Source: Pseudomonas sp. Leaf48 (GTDB lineage: Bacteria > Pseudomonadota > Gammaproteobacteria > Pseudomonadales > Pseudomonadaceae). From it: DNA of 64,000 bases. Shown piece after piece: positions 30,617 to 39,399 of this stretch; positions within the stretch are counted from its first letter, which is position 1, and each line of letters begins with the position of its first letter. Position numbers and translations under genes: made by a program. The stretch covers positions 37,649 to 101,648 of the forward strand of contig NZ_LMLH01000013.1 in the NCBI RefSeq assembly GCF_001421885.1, written 5' to 3'. Under the pieces are notes generated by a model. That model did not search any database. It was not told the origin of the DNA and saw only the letters and a program-made list of their open reading frames with translations.

Positions 30617-31147
30617 CTAAATAATTCTCCCTGCCTTTTTCCACCACTCCTTGAGCGTTTCGTGCGACTTTTTTTTCCAGCCCTTTGCTTCGTCGTCAGA
30701 CTCGACAGGCACCGCGTAGGCTGTTGCGAGGTAAGCCAGTGGCACGGCTGGGTGTTTCTTTAGGCCGACGCCTTCAATTTTGTCCGCCAGCGCTAAGTCG
30801 ATGAACTCAGTAAGGGACCGTTCGTCGTCGCGCTCGGACGTCATCCGCTCGATGAATTCGCCGCTCAGTGTAGTTTTTTCTTTCTTCTTTCGCGGCTTGC
30901 TGGCGACGTTGGCTTGGTGGCGGCTTTGGTAGCTGCTTTCTCGACGGCTCTCGGCTCCCATCACCGCCTCGATGCTGGTGTCTTCCAGAAAGTCCGCATC
31001 ACCACAAAGGCCCATCTGCACTAGCTTGGTGGCGCGGCGCGCTGCGACTACCAGCCGCTCGGGGTGCTTCTCACACTGCTCAGCGAACGTCTTCTGCTGC
31101 TTGGCGTAGTGCTCGGCATTGATGCGGTTCAACTCTTCGGGCGTCAT
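30617..31147 (-). CDS. Hypothetical protein downstream of the integrase
   Basis: A 176-residue, highly charged protein with no family I recognise. The N-terminal third is helical (TPEELNRINAEHYAKQQKTF), the centre is basic (KPRKKKEKTT), and the C-terminus ends in ETLKEWWKKAGRII. The ATG overlaps the integrase stop by four bases, so it is translated with the integrase. It could be a recombination directionality or regulatory factor, which is speculation. Confidence 0.7.
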   Translation of the reverse strand: MTPEELNRINAEHYAKQQKTFAEQCEKHPERLVVAARRATKLVQMGLCGDADFLEDTSIEAVMGAESRRESSYQSRHQANVASKPRKKKEKTTLSGEFIERMTSERDDERSLTEFIDLALADKIEGVGLKKHPAVPLAYLATAYAVPVESDDEAKGWKKKSHETLKEWWKKAGRII

Positions 31148-32235
31148 GCGACCAGCTCCTCAATCTTGGCCTTCCACAACAACAAGGCGGCGGTCTTCTC
31201 GGGCAACAGCTCGGCCCGCTCATAGTGCTTGGCCTGCACGCCGGTTTGGCCGTGCGACAACAGCGCCCCGCGCAGGTCGCGGCTGATACCCAGTTCCTGC
31301 ATCCGGGTTTCGACGGTGCGGCGGATGTCGCTGGGCTTCACACCCTTCGGCAACAGGCGCGGCCCGGCACCGCGGAGGCTGTCCACGCTTGCGGTCTCGG
31401 TGGCGATCTTGGCCGCGGCGGTCAGGTCGGTGTCGATCACCGGCAACAAGCAAACCTTCGCCCGACTGCCGCGGCCCTTCGTGTCGGTGATGGTGATCAG
31501 TTCTTCACTGCTGAAGTCGGCGGTGCGCAGTTGCTCCATGCGTGCGCCGGTCAACAGAATGAGTTTCCAGAAGGCACCGACCGGCCCGGCCGCGGAGGCT
31601 TTTGCCCAAAACAACTGGATCTCGTCATCGGTCATCACCCGGTCGTTGGCCCGTTCCCACTCAGCAATACGGGGCGTGCCGGTGACGGGGTTGTGGCTGA
31701 TCTTGAAGGTAGCGGTGCCGGCTGGCTTGCGTGGGTCATAGTCGTACTTGGCCGCGTGCGCGAAGGCAGCGTGAAGCAGACTGCGCAGACGGTTGACGGA
31801 TGTGGTGATGCCCGTTGCCGCACGGCGGCGGAGTACAGCGGCCACCTCGGCGGTGGTGATGCTCGCAGCTTCGCGCTTGAGCAATGGGTCGCCTTCGGGG
31901 AAGGCCAGATTGAACACAATCTTGGCATCGCGTGCGGTCGGCCGCTCACCGAGGCTTTCGCGGTAAGCCGTGAGCAAGTCGAGAAGTGTGCCGGTGCGGA
32001 CCAGCTCTTTGCCGCCCATCGCACGCGCAGCAGTTCGGGCCGCGGCCAGCCCCATCGTCGGATACTCGCCCAACTTGCGGGAGCGGTCGGAGCCGTTGAC
32101 GCGTGAGCGGATATGCCATGAGCGCGTGCCGGTGGCGGAGACGATCAGAACCAATCGTCCACCCCCGTACTCACCGTCATCGGTCAGCTTGGCACCGTAT
32201 GGGGCCGCACGTACGGCTTTATCAGTAAGCTTCAA
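31144..32235 (-). CDS. int: P4-type tyrosine recombinase / integrase
   Basis: The integrase catalyses site-specific recombination between the tRNA site and the element. Family features are the N-terminal DUF4102-like LTDKAVRAAPYGAKLTDDG, the first catalytic Arg in LTGARMEQLR (about residue 235), the DIRRTVETRMQELG block with the second Arg, the LLSHGQTG box, and the nucleophile in HYERAEL (about 338). I prefer a TTG start at 32233-32235 with AAAGGAG upstream, giving MKLTDKAV as in relatives. A GTG at 32263-32265 would put the start inside the 26-bp repeat. The gene lies close to attR, as usual for P4-like elements. Confidence 0.9.
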   Translation of the reverse strand: MKLTDKAVRAAPYGAKLTDDGEYGGGRLVLIVSATGTRSWHIRSRVNGSDRSRKLGEYPTMGLAAARTAARAMGGKELVRTGTLLDLLTAYRESLGERPTARDAKIVFNLAFPEGDPLLKREAASITTAEVAAVLRRRAATGITTSVNRLRSLLHAAFAHAAKYDYDPRKPAGTATFKISHNPVTGTPRIAEWERANDRVMTDDEIQLFWAKASAAGPVGAFWKLILLTGARMEQLRTADFSSEELITITDTKGRGSRAKVCLLPVIDTDLTAAAKIATETASVDSLRGAGPRLLPKGVKPSDIRRTVETRMQELGISRDLRGALLSHGQTGVQAKHYERAELLPEKTAALLLWKAKIEELVA

Positions 32236-32248
32236 CCTGCTCTCCTTT

Positions 32249-32274
32249 GACACCCCGTTTGACACCCCGTTTGG
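32249..32274. repeat. Right copy of the 26-bp terminal tandem repeat
   Basis: Identical to 22795-22820 and in the same orientation. It lies immediately upstream of the integrase ribosome-binding site, so integrase binding here could also repress its own gene. Confidence 0.85.
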
Positions 32275-32378
32275 GGTAACAACTTGGGAATAACTGGGAG
32301 AGGTATTAAACTACGAAACCCTTGTAGAATAAAGGCTTCAGCGATTCCTAATAAATCCGGATATGGTATTGCAGAGGT

Positions 32379-32424
32379 CTCATAATCCTTTGGTCCACGG
32401 TTCAAGTCCGTGTGGGCCCACCAT
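32379..32424 (+). other. attR core (46 bp copy of tRNA 3' half)
   Basis: Exact copy of 22703-22748. The 5' half of the tRNA is absent here, so this is not a functional tRNA gene. Confidence 0.93.
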
Positions 32425-32428
32425 ACTC

Positions 32429-32452
32429 AAAGCCGCGCATTGCGCGGCTTTT
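32429..32452 (+). terminator. Original tRNA-Ile2 terminator, displaced by the island
   Basis: AAAGCCGCG and CGCGGCTTT enclose a 5-base loop, followed by T residues, five bases after the CCA-plus-T of attR. Before integration it would have ended the tRNA transcript. Confidence 0.75.
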
Positions 32453-32690
32453 GCGTGTCTGACTGGCCGGTCTTTACAGAGACGCTTCTTATCGCCTCAA
32501 TTGGAACTGACGACGATGAGCAAAGCGCCGCATTGATGGTGTGGTGACGGTACTGCCCCTGCAATCTGTTCAAGCGAGGACGGATGCCGATAGATAGAAC
32601 ATCGCACCATCAGGCAGCTCCAACGGTTCTGAAATGGGACCGAACGTTCCCTTTGTGGGAATGATAGAGCCAGCCTTCTTCGGTTCTTCA

Positions 32691-33368
32691 TTATTCCAAG
32701 CCCTGAATGACATCACCAACACCGTCAGACCAGACACCCAACGAAGCAATAGCCTGCACCACCCGCAACCGCTCCAGCATCGGCCCCGTGTAAACAACCT
32801 CATAGGTATCCGCCGGCCGCCCCCATTGCTCGACGATAGCCATGCCGTCGACCAGCACCCCGGCCAATTCGGCAATCGTATCGGCCAACATCTCGACGAC
32901 TGTTTGCGTGCGCAGCCACACCTGATCAGTCATCGCTTTAAGCTGCGCGGCTATGCGCTCAGTCGACGCTGGATCGGTATCCGGATAGACGATGTTGCGC
33001 AGCAGATGCTGAAGCTCCCTGACTTTTGCGTAGTCCTGTTCTGCGCCCTGCTCGCCTTTGAGGATGGCGATGGCTTTTACTTTGTCGACGCGTTTCGCGG
33101 ACGGTTTTGAAGGAAGTGTCTGCGCCATTGCCCCAGCCAGGAGCACCATCATCCGGGCTTCCAGATGTTCCTTCATGGCTTCCATCGAAGCGATTGGCCG
33201 CGTCAACGTGATGGACGCTCCACCTTGATGCCGCAAATCCATGGTCACCGTCAGGGTCACGCCGCCTGTGGCGAAACCCAAGGCACGGGCCACGACGTAG
33301 TGGCCCATTTCGTGATGGGCGATCTGCAATGCACGGTCCCGTACAGCGGCAGGCAGCTTCGTCGTCAT
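32691..33368 (-). CDS. M41-like metallopeptidase-domain protein without AAA module
   Basis: A 225-residue protein with ALQIAHHEMGHYVVARALGF at residues 13-32. The His19-Glu20-x-x-His23 pattern and following context resemble the zinc site of FtsH (M41) proteases, but no ATPase domain or membrane segment is present. Later parts (EGARMMVLLAGAMAQTLP-like segment near 75-90) also recall the FtsH peptidase fold, in which a distal Asp completes the site. The start at 33368 is chosen because the conserved domain begins soon after; earlier ATGs are possible. Function unknown. It is chromosomal, just outside attR. Confidence 0.7.
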   Translation of the reverse strand: MTTKLPAAVRDRALQIAHHEMGHYVVARALGFATGGVTLTVTMDLRHQGGASITLTRPIASMEAMKEHLEARMMVLLAGAMAQTLPSKPSAKRVDKVKAIAILKGEQGAEQDYAKVRELQHLLRNIVYPDTDPASTERIAAQLKAMTDQVWLRTQTVVEMLADTIAELAGVLVDGMAIVEQWGRPADTYEVVYTGPMLERLRVVQAIASLGVWSDGVGDVIQGLE

Positions 33369-33580
33369 GTCCTTTGTCTCGGATCCTCGTTCTCGCATTC
33401 GACTACGAGTGACGGTCACTGTCGATCCTGTCGCTCCCACAAGGGATCTTTGGTGGCCACAGTCTTCACGCTCACTGGACATCATACTGTAGGGCCCCGC
33501 TCAAACAACCGCCGCGAGCGCTGTGCAGGATGTGCCTGTAACATGCCTGGCCATTGACCTGTCCCGCTGGAGACATCCCT

Positions 33581-34042
33581 TTGCCTGACACTCGCCCTCC
33601 TGTTCTTGATGAAATTGATCGCCAGTTGATTGCAGCCTTGCAGATCAACGCCCGTGAGAGCGTGGCCATGCTTGCGCGGCAACTGGGGATTGCTCGCACC
33701 ACCGTGACTTCGCGCCTGGCACGGCTGGAAAAGGCCAAGGTGATCACCGGCTACGGGGTGCGGCTTGGTCAGCGCGTGGTGGATGGCGGGTTGCAAGCGT
33801 ATGTCGGGATTACCGTGCAGCCGCGTTCGGGCAAGGAGGTGGTGCGGCGGTTGAGTGCGATGGCGCAGGTGCAGCAGTTGTGTGCGGTGAGTGGCGAGTT
33901 TGATTATGTGGCGTGGCTGCGTACCGACTCGCCGGAACAGCTGGATCAGTTGCTGGATCAGATTGGCAGTGTGGATGGGGTGGAGAAGACCACGACTTCG
34001 ATTATCTTGAGCAGCAAGGTGGATCGGGGGCAGCCGGTTTGA
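33581..34042 (+). CDS. Lrp/AsnC family transcriptional regulator
   Basis: A 153-residue regulator with an N-terminal helix-turn-helix (VAMLARQLGIARTTVTSRLARL) and a C-terminal RAM ligand-binding domain (QLCAVSGEFDYVAWLRTDSPE). The TTG at 33581 is favoured because GGAG lies 8 bases upstream; another TTG lies 27 bases earlier. It is directly upstream of and codirectional with davBA and is the likely lysine-responsive regulator of that operon, as in the same gene order in P. putida. Direct control is inference. Confidence 0.85.
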   Translation: MPDTRPPVLDEIDRQLIAALQINARESVAMLARQLGIARTTVTSRLARLEKAKVITGYGVRLGQRVVDGGLQAYVGITVQPRSGKEVVRRLSAMAQVQQLCAVSGEFDYVAWLRTDSPEQLDQLLDQIGSVDGVEKTTTSIILSSKVDRGQPV

Positions 34043-34050
34043 ACGCTATC

Positions 34051-34146
34051 CACTGTGGGAGCGGGCTTGCTCGCGAATGCGTCGTGTCAGTCGACTCCAG
34101 TGGCAACTGATACTCCGCGTTCGCGAGCAAGCCCGCTCCCACAGTG
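34051..34146. repeat. REP doublet (27-bp inverted repeat)
   Basis: Arms at 34051-34077 and 34120-34146 are exact reverse complements containing the REP core, separated by 42 bases. It lies between the Lrp-type gene and davB. Confidence 0.93.
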
Positions 34147-34301
34147 ACGATATGTACAGCTTGATCGTCAGACTGATCATAAATATGGCAAAACGACGAC
34201 ACTTTGCGTCTTATTAACGTGTTCTGTGCTCTCTAGAATGGCTGGCATCTTTTCCTATACTCAGATGCGCATTCCGCGTCGGGTCGCCAGCAAGGTCAGC
34301 C

Positions 34302-35984
34302 ATGAACAAGAATAATCGCCATCCTGCAGACGGTAAAAAACCGGTCACCATCTTCGGTCCCGACTTTCCTTTCGCCTTCGACGACTGGATCGAACACCCG
34401 GCCGGCCTGGGCAGCATTCCCGAGCACAATCATGGTGCCGAAGTGGCGATTGTCGGCGCCGGTATCGCTGGTCTGGTGGCGGCGTACGAACTGATGAAGC
34501 TCGGCCTGAAACCGGTGGTCTACGAAGCGTCGAAATTGGGCGGCCGCCTGCGCTCGCAGGCGTTCAACGGGACGGATGGCATCGTCGCCGAACTCGGTGG
34601 CATGCGCTTCCCGGTGTCGTCGACGGCGTTTTATCACTACGTCGACAAGCTTGGTCTTGAGACCAAGCCCTTTCCAAACCCGCTGACGCCTGCCTCCGGC
34701 AGTACCGTGATCGACCTGGAAGGCAAGACGCATTACGCACAGAAACTGGCCGATCTTCCTGCCTTGTTCCAGGAAGTCGCTGACGCCTGGGCCGATGCCC
34801 TGGAAGCCGGCTCGCAGTTCGCCGATATTCAGCAAGCCATCCGCGACCGTGACGTTCCGCGCCTCAAGGAACTGTGGAACACCCTCGTACCACTGTGGGA
34901 CGACCGCACCTTCTACGACTTCGTCGCCACCTCCAAAGCGTTCGCCAAGCTGTCGTTCCATCACCGCGAAGTGTTCGGCCAGGTCGGCTTCGGCACCGGC
35001 GGCTGGGACTCGGACTTTCCCAATTCGATGCTGGAAATCTTCCGCGTGGTCATGACCAACTGCGACGATCACCAGCACCTGGTGGTCGGCGGTGTGGAAC
35101 AAGTGCCGCAAGGCATCTGGCGTCACGTGCCTGAGCGTTGCGTGCACTGGCCCGAAGGCACCAGCCTGAAGTCCCTGCACCGGGGCGCCCCGCGCTCCGG
35201 CGTGAAAAAAATCGCCCACGCCGCCGATGGCCGTTTTGCAGTCACCGACAACAATGGCGATACCCGCGAATACGCCGCCGTGCTGACCACCTGCCAGAGC
35301 TGGCTGCTGACCACCCAGATCGAATGCGACGAGACCCTGTTCTCGCAAAAGATGTGGATGGCCCTGGACCGCACCCGCTACATGCAATCGTCGAAAACCT
35401 TCGTGATGGTCGACCGCCCGTTCTGGAAGGACAAGGACCCGCAAACCGGCCGTGACCTGATGAGCATGACGCTCACCGATCGCCTGACCCGTGGCACCTA
35501 TCTGTTCGACAACGGCGACGACAAGCCCGGCGTGATTTGCCTGTCGTACTCGTGGATGAGCGATGCGCTGAAAATGCTCCCGCACCCGGTGGAAAAACGC
35601 GTAGAGCTGGCGTTGAACGCGTTGAAAAAGATCTACCCGAAAGTCGACATCGCCGCACGCATCATCGGCGATCCGATCACCGTGTCCTGGGAGGCCGATC
35701 CTTACTTCCTCGGCGCGTTCAAAGGCGCCCTGCCCGGCCACTACCGCTACAACCAGCGCATGTACGCGCACTTCATGCAGGACGACATGCCGGCCGAGCA
35801 GCGCGGTATCTTCATCGCCGGCGACGACGTTTCATGGACGCCGGCCTGGGTCGAAGGCGCGGTACAGACCTCGCTCAACGCGGTATGGGGCATCATGAAG
35901 CACTTCGGCGGGTCGACACATAAAGCGAACCCGGGCCCGGGTGATGTGTTCAAAGACATCGGCCCTATCGCCCTGCCCGAGTAA
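34302..35984 (+). CDS. davB: L-lysine 2-monooxygenase DavB (flavin amine-oxidase family)
   Basis: DavB converts L-lysine and O2 to 5-aminovaleramide and CO2, the first step of the aminovalerate route. The 560-residue flavoprotein has a FAD dinucleotide fold (VGAGIAGLVAAYELMKLG, GxGxxG at residues 52-57), the GGRLRS motif near 80, and a C-terminal FAD segment (GIFIAGDDVSWTPAWVEGAV). It is a paralogue of tryptophan 2-monooxygenase and is often labelled so. The adjacent davA-type amidase and Lrp-type regulator support lysine as substrate, as in the P. putida davBA operon. Substrate remains inference. Confidence 0.87.
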   Translation: MNKNNRHPADGKKPVTIFGPDFPFAFDDWIEHPAGLGSIPEHNHGAEVAIVGAGIAGLVAAYELMKLGLKPVVYEASKLGGRLRSQAFNGTDGIVAELGGMRFPVSSTAFYHYVDKLGLETKPFPNPLTPASGSTVIDLEGKTHYAQKLADLPALFQEVADAWADALEAGSQFADIQQAIRDRDVPRLKELWNTLVPLWDDRTFYDFVATSKAFAKLSFHHREVFGQVGFGTGGWDSDFPNSMLEIFRVVMTNCDDHQHLVVGGVEQVPQGIWRHVPERCVHWPEGTSLKSLHRGAPRSGVKKIAHAADGRFAVTDNNGDTREYAAVLTTCQSWLLTTQIECDETLFSQKMWMALDRTRYMQSSKTFVMVDRPFWKDKDPQTGRDLMSMTLTDRLTRGTYLFDNGDDKPGVICLSYSWMSDALKMLPHPVEKRVELALNALKKIYPKVDIAARIIGDPITVSWEADPYFLGAFKGALPGHYRYNQRMYAHFMQDDMPAEQRGIFIAGDDVSWTPAWVEGAVQTSLNAVWGIMKHFGGSTHKANPGPGDVFKDIGPIALPE

Positions 35985-35996
35985 GAGGAATCCCAA

Positions 35997-36791
35997 ATGC
36001 GCGTAGCCCTTTACCAATGTCCACCGCTGCCATTGAAGCCCGCCGCCAACCTGCAACGCCTGCATCAACTGGCGATGGAGGCCAAGGGCGCCGACCTGTT
36101 GGTGCTGCCGGAGATGTTCATGACCGGCTACAACATTGGCACCGATGCGGTCAGCACGCTGGCCGAGGTGTACAACGGTGAATGGGCGCAGCAGATCGGC
36201 CGGATCGCCAAGGCGGCCGGCCTGGCGATTGTGTACGGCTATCCCGAACGCACCGCTGACGGGCAGATCTACAACGCTGTGCAGTTGATCGACGCCAACG
36301 GTGAACGCCTGTGCAATTATCGCAAGACGCATCTGTTCGGTGATCTGGATCGCTCGATGTTCAGCCCCGGTGAAGACCAGTTTCCAGTGGTTGAGCTCAA
36401 CGGCTGGAAGCTCGGCATGCTGATCTGCTACGACCTGGAGTTCCCGGAAAACACGCGCCGCCTGGCCCTTGCCGGCGCCGAGCTGATTCTGGTGCCGACG
36501 GCGAACATGGTTCCGTTCGACTTCGTCGCTGACGTCACCGTGCGTTCGCGCGCCTTCGAAAACCAATGCTACGTGGCCTACGCCAATTACTGCGGCCACG
36601 AAGGCGAGATCCACTATTGCGGGCAAAGCAGCATCGCCGCTCCGGACGGCAGTCGCATTGCCCAGGCCGGACTGGATGAAGCGTTGATCGTCGGCGAACT
36701 GGATCGACAGCTGATGCTCGACTCCCGCGCCGCCAATCGTTACCTCAGCGACCGCCGGCCCGAGCTTTACCACGCGCTCAACAAGCGTTAA
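35997..36791 (+). CDS. davA: 5-aminovaleramide amidohydrolase DavA (nitrilase superfamily)
   Basis: DavA hydrolyses 5-aminovaleramide to 5-aminovalerate and ammonia. The 264-residue protein shows the nitrilase-fold triad Glu39 (LPEMFMTGYN), Lys near 111 (NYRKTHLF) and Cys near 144 (MLICYDLEFPE). It follows davB by 12 bases with a GAGG ribosome-binding site and is certainly cotranscribed. The later steps to glutarate (davD, davT) are not in this window. Confidence 0.88.
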   Translation: MRVALYQCPPLPLKPAANLQRLHQLAMEAKGADLLVLPEMFMTGYNIGTDAVSTLAEVYNGEWAQQIGRIAKAAGLAIVYGYPERTADGQIYNAVQLIDANGERLCNYRKTHLFGDLDRSMFSPGEDQFPVVELNGWKLGMLICYDLEFPENTRRLALAGAELILVPTANMVPFDFVADVTVRSRAFENQCYVAYANYCGHEGEIHYCGQSSIAAPDGSRIAQAGLDEALIVGELDRQLMLDSRAANRYLSDRRPELYHALNKR

Positions 36792-36829
36792 TCCGCTAGC
36801 ATTGGCACTTCACTGTTCTGGAAGTGCCC

Positions 36830-39244
36830 ATGCCTGCGCCGATACTCCCCCGCCCTCACACCGAAACCCTGGCCAATGGCTTGCGCGTGACCCTGCGTCA
36901 TGTGCCCGGCCTGAAACGCAGCGCCGCTGCGTTGCGAGTGGCGGCGGGTAGTCATGACGTGCCATTGGCGTGGCCGGGGCTGGCGCATTTCCTTGAGCAT
37001 TTGCTGTTTCTCGGGACCGGGCGTTTTCCTGCAAGCGAAGCGCTGATGGCCTACGTGCAACGTCACGGTGGGCAGGTGAACGCCAGCACCCGCGAACGCA
37101 CTACCGATTTCTTCTTTGAACTGCCAACCCGATCGCTCAGTGGCGGGCTCGAACGCTTGTCAGACATGCTCGCCCGACCGTGCATGAATTCGGACGATCA
37201 GATGCGGGAGCGGGAAGTGTTGCAGGCGGAATATATCGCTTGGTCGCAGAATCCTCAGGCGCAGCAGCAGTTCGCGCTGTACGAAGGACTGGCGGTAGAA
37301 CATCCGTTGCGCGGGTTTCATGCGGGCAATCGGGACAGCCTGAAGGTTGAATTGCCAGCGTTTCAGCAGGCATTGAAAGACTTCCATCAGCAGTTTTATC
37401 GCACCGGCCAGATGACCCTGAGTCTGGTCGGACCGCAAAGTCTTGATGACTTGCGCACGCTGGCAGAGCAGTTTTCAGCGACGCTACCGGTTGGGGATAA
37501 AAACCCGCAGGCAGCCACTTCGCCGCTGGCGGTGAAAAGTTATCAACAGGTCGGCCAGCAGCACGGCAATCTTTTGTTTGCCTTCGATGCGTTGCCGGAC
37601 ACCTCTGCCGAGGCGATGGCGTTTCTTTGTCATTGGCTCAATTGCACCAAGCCAGGTGGTTTGCTCGCGTACTTGCAGGCCCGGAATCTGGCCGACGGTT
37701 TGAAAGCCGCGCCGCTGTATCATTTCTCCCGACAAGGCATGCTGCATCTGCAGTTCACCGCGCCATCCGGATCATTGAGCGCCATTGGCGAACACCTGCG
37801 AGATTGGTTCAGCTTCTTCGCACAACAGGATTGGGCACCGCTGCGCGAGGAATACGCAGCACTGCAGCAACGACAGCAGCAAGTCAGCGGCGCACTGCAA
37901 CTGGCGCGCCTCGACAGCGAACAGCTTGAAAGTGGCTTGTCCGAGTCCGGCGTTGCCGCCCTCAAACAGATTCTCAATGAAATCGGCACTGTGGATAACT
38001 TCAGCGACCATTGGCACCTGCCCACCGCCAATCCCTTCCTGCGCAGCAGTGAACCGCTGGCCAATGCCGGATTGATTCGTGGCCAGACCAGCGCCCACCG
38101 CGGTCTGCGCACGTTTGCCCAGGACCGCTCGCGCAGCCGCCGAGAGCGCTCGCCGATGCAGTTCAGTCAGGCATGGCGGGATGACGGTGATGAAGGCGCG
38201 ATTTATCTGCGTTGGCGGATGGAAGCCGCAGCCACGGTTGACCTGCAAGAGCAATTGCAAGGCAGTCTTTGGCAAACACAGCAAGATGCGCGCGAGGCCG
38301 GTGTCGAGTTGTCGTTCAGCACGAGTGGCCATGAATGGTTGCTGAAACTGACCGGCCTGCAAGAGTCGATACCCGCAGCCCTCGAACATGCGCTGAAATG
38401 TCTGACACAGATTGATGCCGATTCCCCGCGCGCAGAGCCGGAAACGCCGTTGTTGCCCATCCGCCAATTGCTCAAGGCATTCCCGGAGCATTGCCTGGAA
38501 TCAGCGCAAGCCTCCAACGACGCGAAACACCTGTGGACAACTTCCCGCTGGGATGGCTGGGCGCTGGGCCTCAGCCCACAAACCCAATCGGCGATGGGCC
38601 TGGCCCTGAGCCGCATTCCCGGTATACCGGACAATCAATTGCCGGCACAGACAGCGTTCACAACACCATACTTGTGGCGCCACATTGAAACGGCTTCCAG
38701 CGAACACGCCTTGTTGCTGTTCTGTCCGGTCGCCAGCCGCGAGATCGCCGACGAAGCGGCCTGGCGCTTGCTGGCGCACCTGTGCCAGACACCGTTCTAT
38801 CAACGCCTGCGGGGTGAATTGCAGTTGGGTTATGCGGTGTTCAGCGCCCTGCGGCAGATCCATGGGCGAACCGGATTGCTGTTTGGCGTGCAGTCCCCGA
38901 CGGTGACATCGGTGGAGTTGCTCGGCCACATTCGGCAGTTTCTCGAAAACATTCCGACGCTCGTTACACAACTTGATGAGGCCAGCCTGGGCCAACTGCG
39001 CCAGAGTCTTGCCGATCAATTCGACGACTCGTCTCTATCCTGCAGAGACGCTGGCGAACTGCTCTGGCAGGCCAGGCTCGCCGGCCACTCGTCGGATTAT
39101 CTAGCGCAACTGGTCACCGCGATCGAGCAACTCGACGCCCCGCAGTTGCTGGCTGCTGCGCAACGGTTAAACAACATCGAAGGCGGCTGGCTCTGCCTCG
39201 CCAGCGATTCCATGCCCGGCGCCCCGTGGCAAGCGGCGAAATGA
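36830..39244 (+). CDS. pqqF: PqqF, M16-family peptidase of PQQ biosynthesis
   Basis: PqqF is an insulinase-like zinc peptidase thought to trim the PqqA precursor after PqqE has crosslinked it. The 804-residue protein has the inverse zinc motif HFLEH (His53, Glu56, His57) in LAHFLEHLLFLGTG, the following RHGGQVNAST segment, and several M16-type domains. I choose the ATG at 36830 (GGAAG 5 bases upstream) over a GTG two codons earlier. It is the first gene of the pqqFABCDE cluster; about 150 bases separate it from pqqA. Confidence 0.9.
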   Translation: MPAPILPRPHTETLANGLRVTLRHVPGLKRSAAALRVAAGSHDVPLAWPGLAHFLEHLLFLGTGRFPASEALMAYVQRHGGQVNASTRERTTDFFFELPTRSLSGGLERLSDMLARPCMNSDDQMREREVLQAEYIAWSQNPQAQQQFALYEGLAVEHPLRGFHAGNRDSLKVELPAFQQALKDFHQQFYRTGQMTLSLVGPQSLDDLRTLAEQFSATLPVGDKNPQAATSPLAVKSYQQVGQQHGNLLFAFDALPDTSAEAMAFLCHWLNCTKPGGLLAYLQARNLADGLKAAPLYHFSRQGMLHLQFTAPSGSLSAIGEHLRDWFSFFAQQDWAPLREEYAALQQRQQQVSGALQLARLDSEQLESGLSESGVAALKQILNEIGTVDNFSDHWHLPTANPFLRSSEPLANAGLIRGQTSAHRGLRTFAQDRSRSRRERSPMQFSQAWRDDGDEGAIYLRWRMEAAATVDLQEQLQGSLWQTQQDAREAGVELSFSTSGHEWLLKLTGLQESIPAALEHALKCLTQIDADSPRAEPETPLLPIRQLLKAFPEHCLESAQASNDAKHLWTTSRWDGWALGLSPQTQSAMGLALSRIPGIPDNQLPAQTAFTTPYLWRHIETASSEHALLLFCPVASREIADEAAWRLLAHLCQTPFYQRLRGELQLGYAVFSALRQIHGRTGLLFGVQSPTVTSVELLGHIRQFLENIPTLVTQLDEASLGQLRQSLADQFDDSSLSCRDAGELLWQARLAGHSSDYLAQLVTAIEQLDAPQLLAAAQRLNNIEGGWLCLASDSMPGAPWQAAK

Positions 39245-39399
39245 TCATTACCGAGCCTGTAAGGAGCTTTCTCAAAGATTCACGGGCAAACCCCTGGAAA
39301 TTTTGAGTAACATAGCAGCCTAACTATTTGGAACCTCCCCGCGCTGCCGTGGACTATAACTATAGACAGCGCTATCCCATCACCCTGAAGGAGTCACCC

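Larger units (their letters stand above)
22703..32424. mobile_element. Integrative island in tRNA-Ile2 (satellite-like, with restriction-modification cargo)
   Basis: A 9.7 kb segment is bounded by identical 46-bp direct repeats: the tRNA 3' half at the left and a partial copy at the right. Inside are a P4-type integrase next to the right end, an AlpA-like regulator, a RepB-like primase, a DUF5906-like primase-helicase, an AT-rich methyltransferase/restriction pair, and small unknown genes. The tRNA's own terminator lies beyond attR, as expected after insertion. There are no structural phage genes, relaxase or conjugation genes. The content fits a phage satellite or phage-inducible-island-like element; whether it mobilises is inference. 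Confidence 0.9.

Noticed and set aside
32236..32265. Integrase start at GTG 32263-32265
   Set aside because: It would place the N-terminus in the 26-bp repeat without a ribosome-binding site; the TTG at 32233 has AAAGGAG and the family N-terminus.
32371..32424. A second tRNA gene
   Set aside because: Only the 3' half is present; it is the attR copy.
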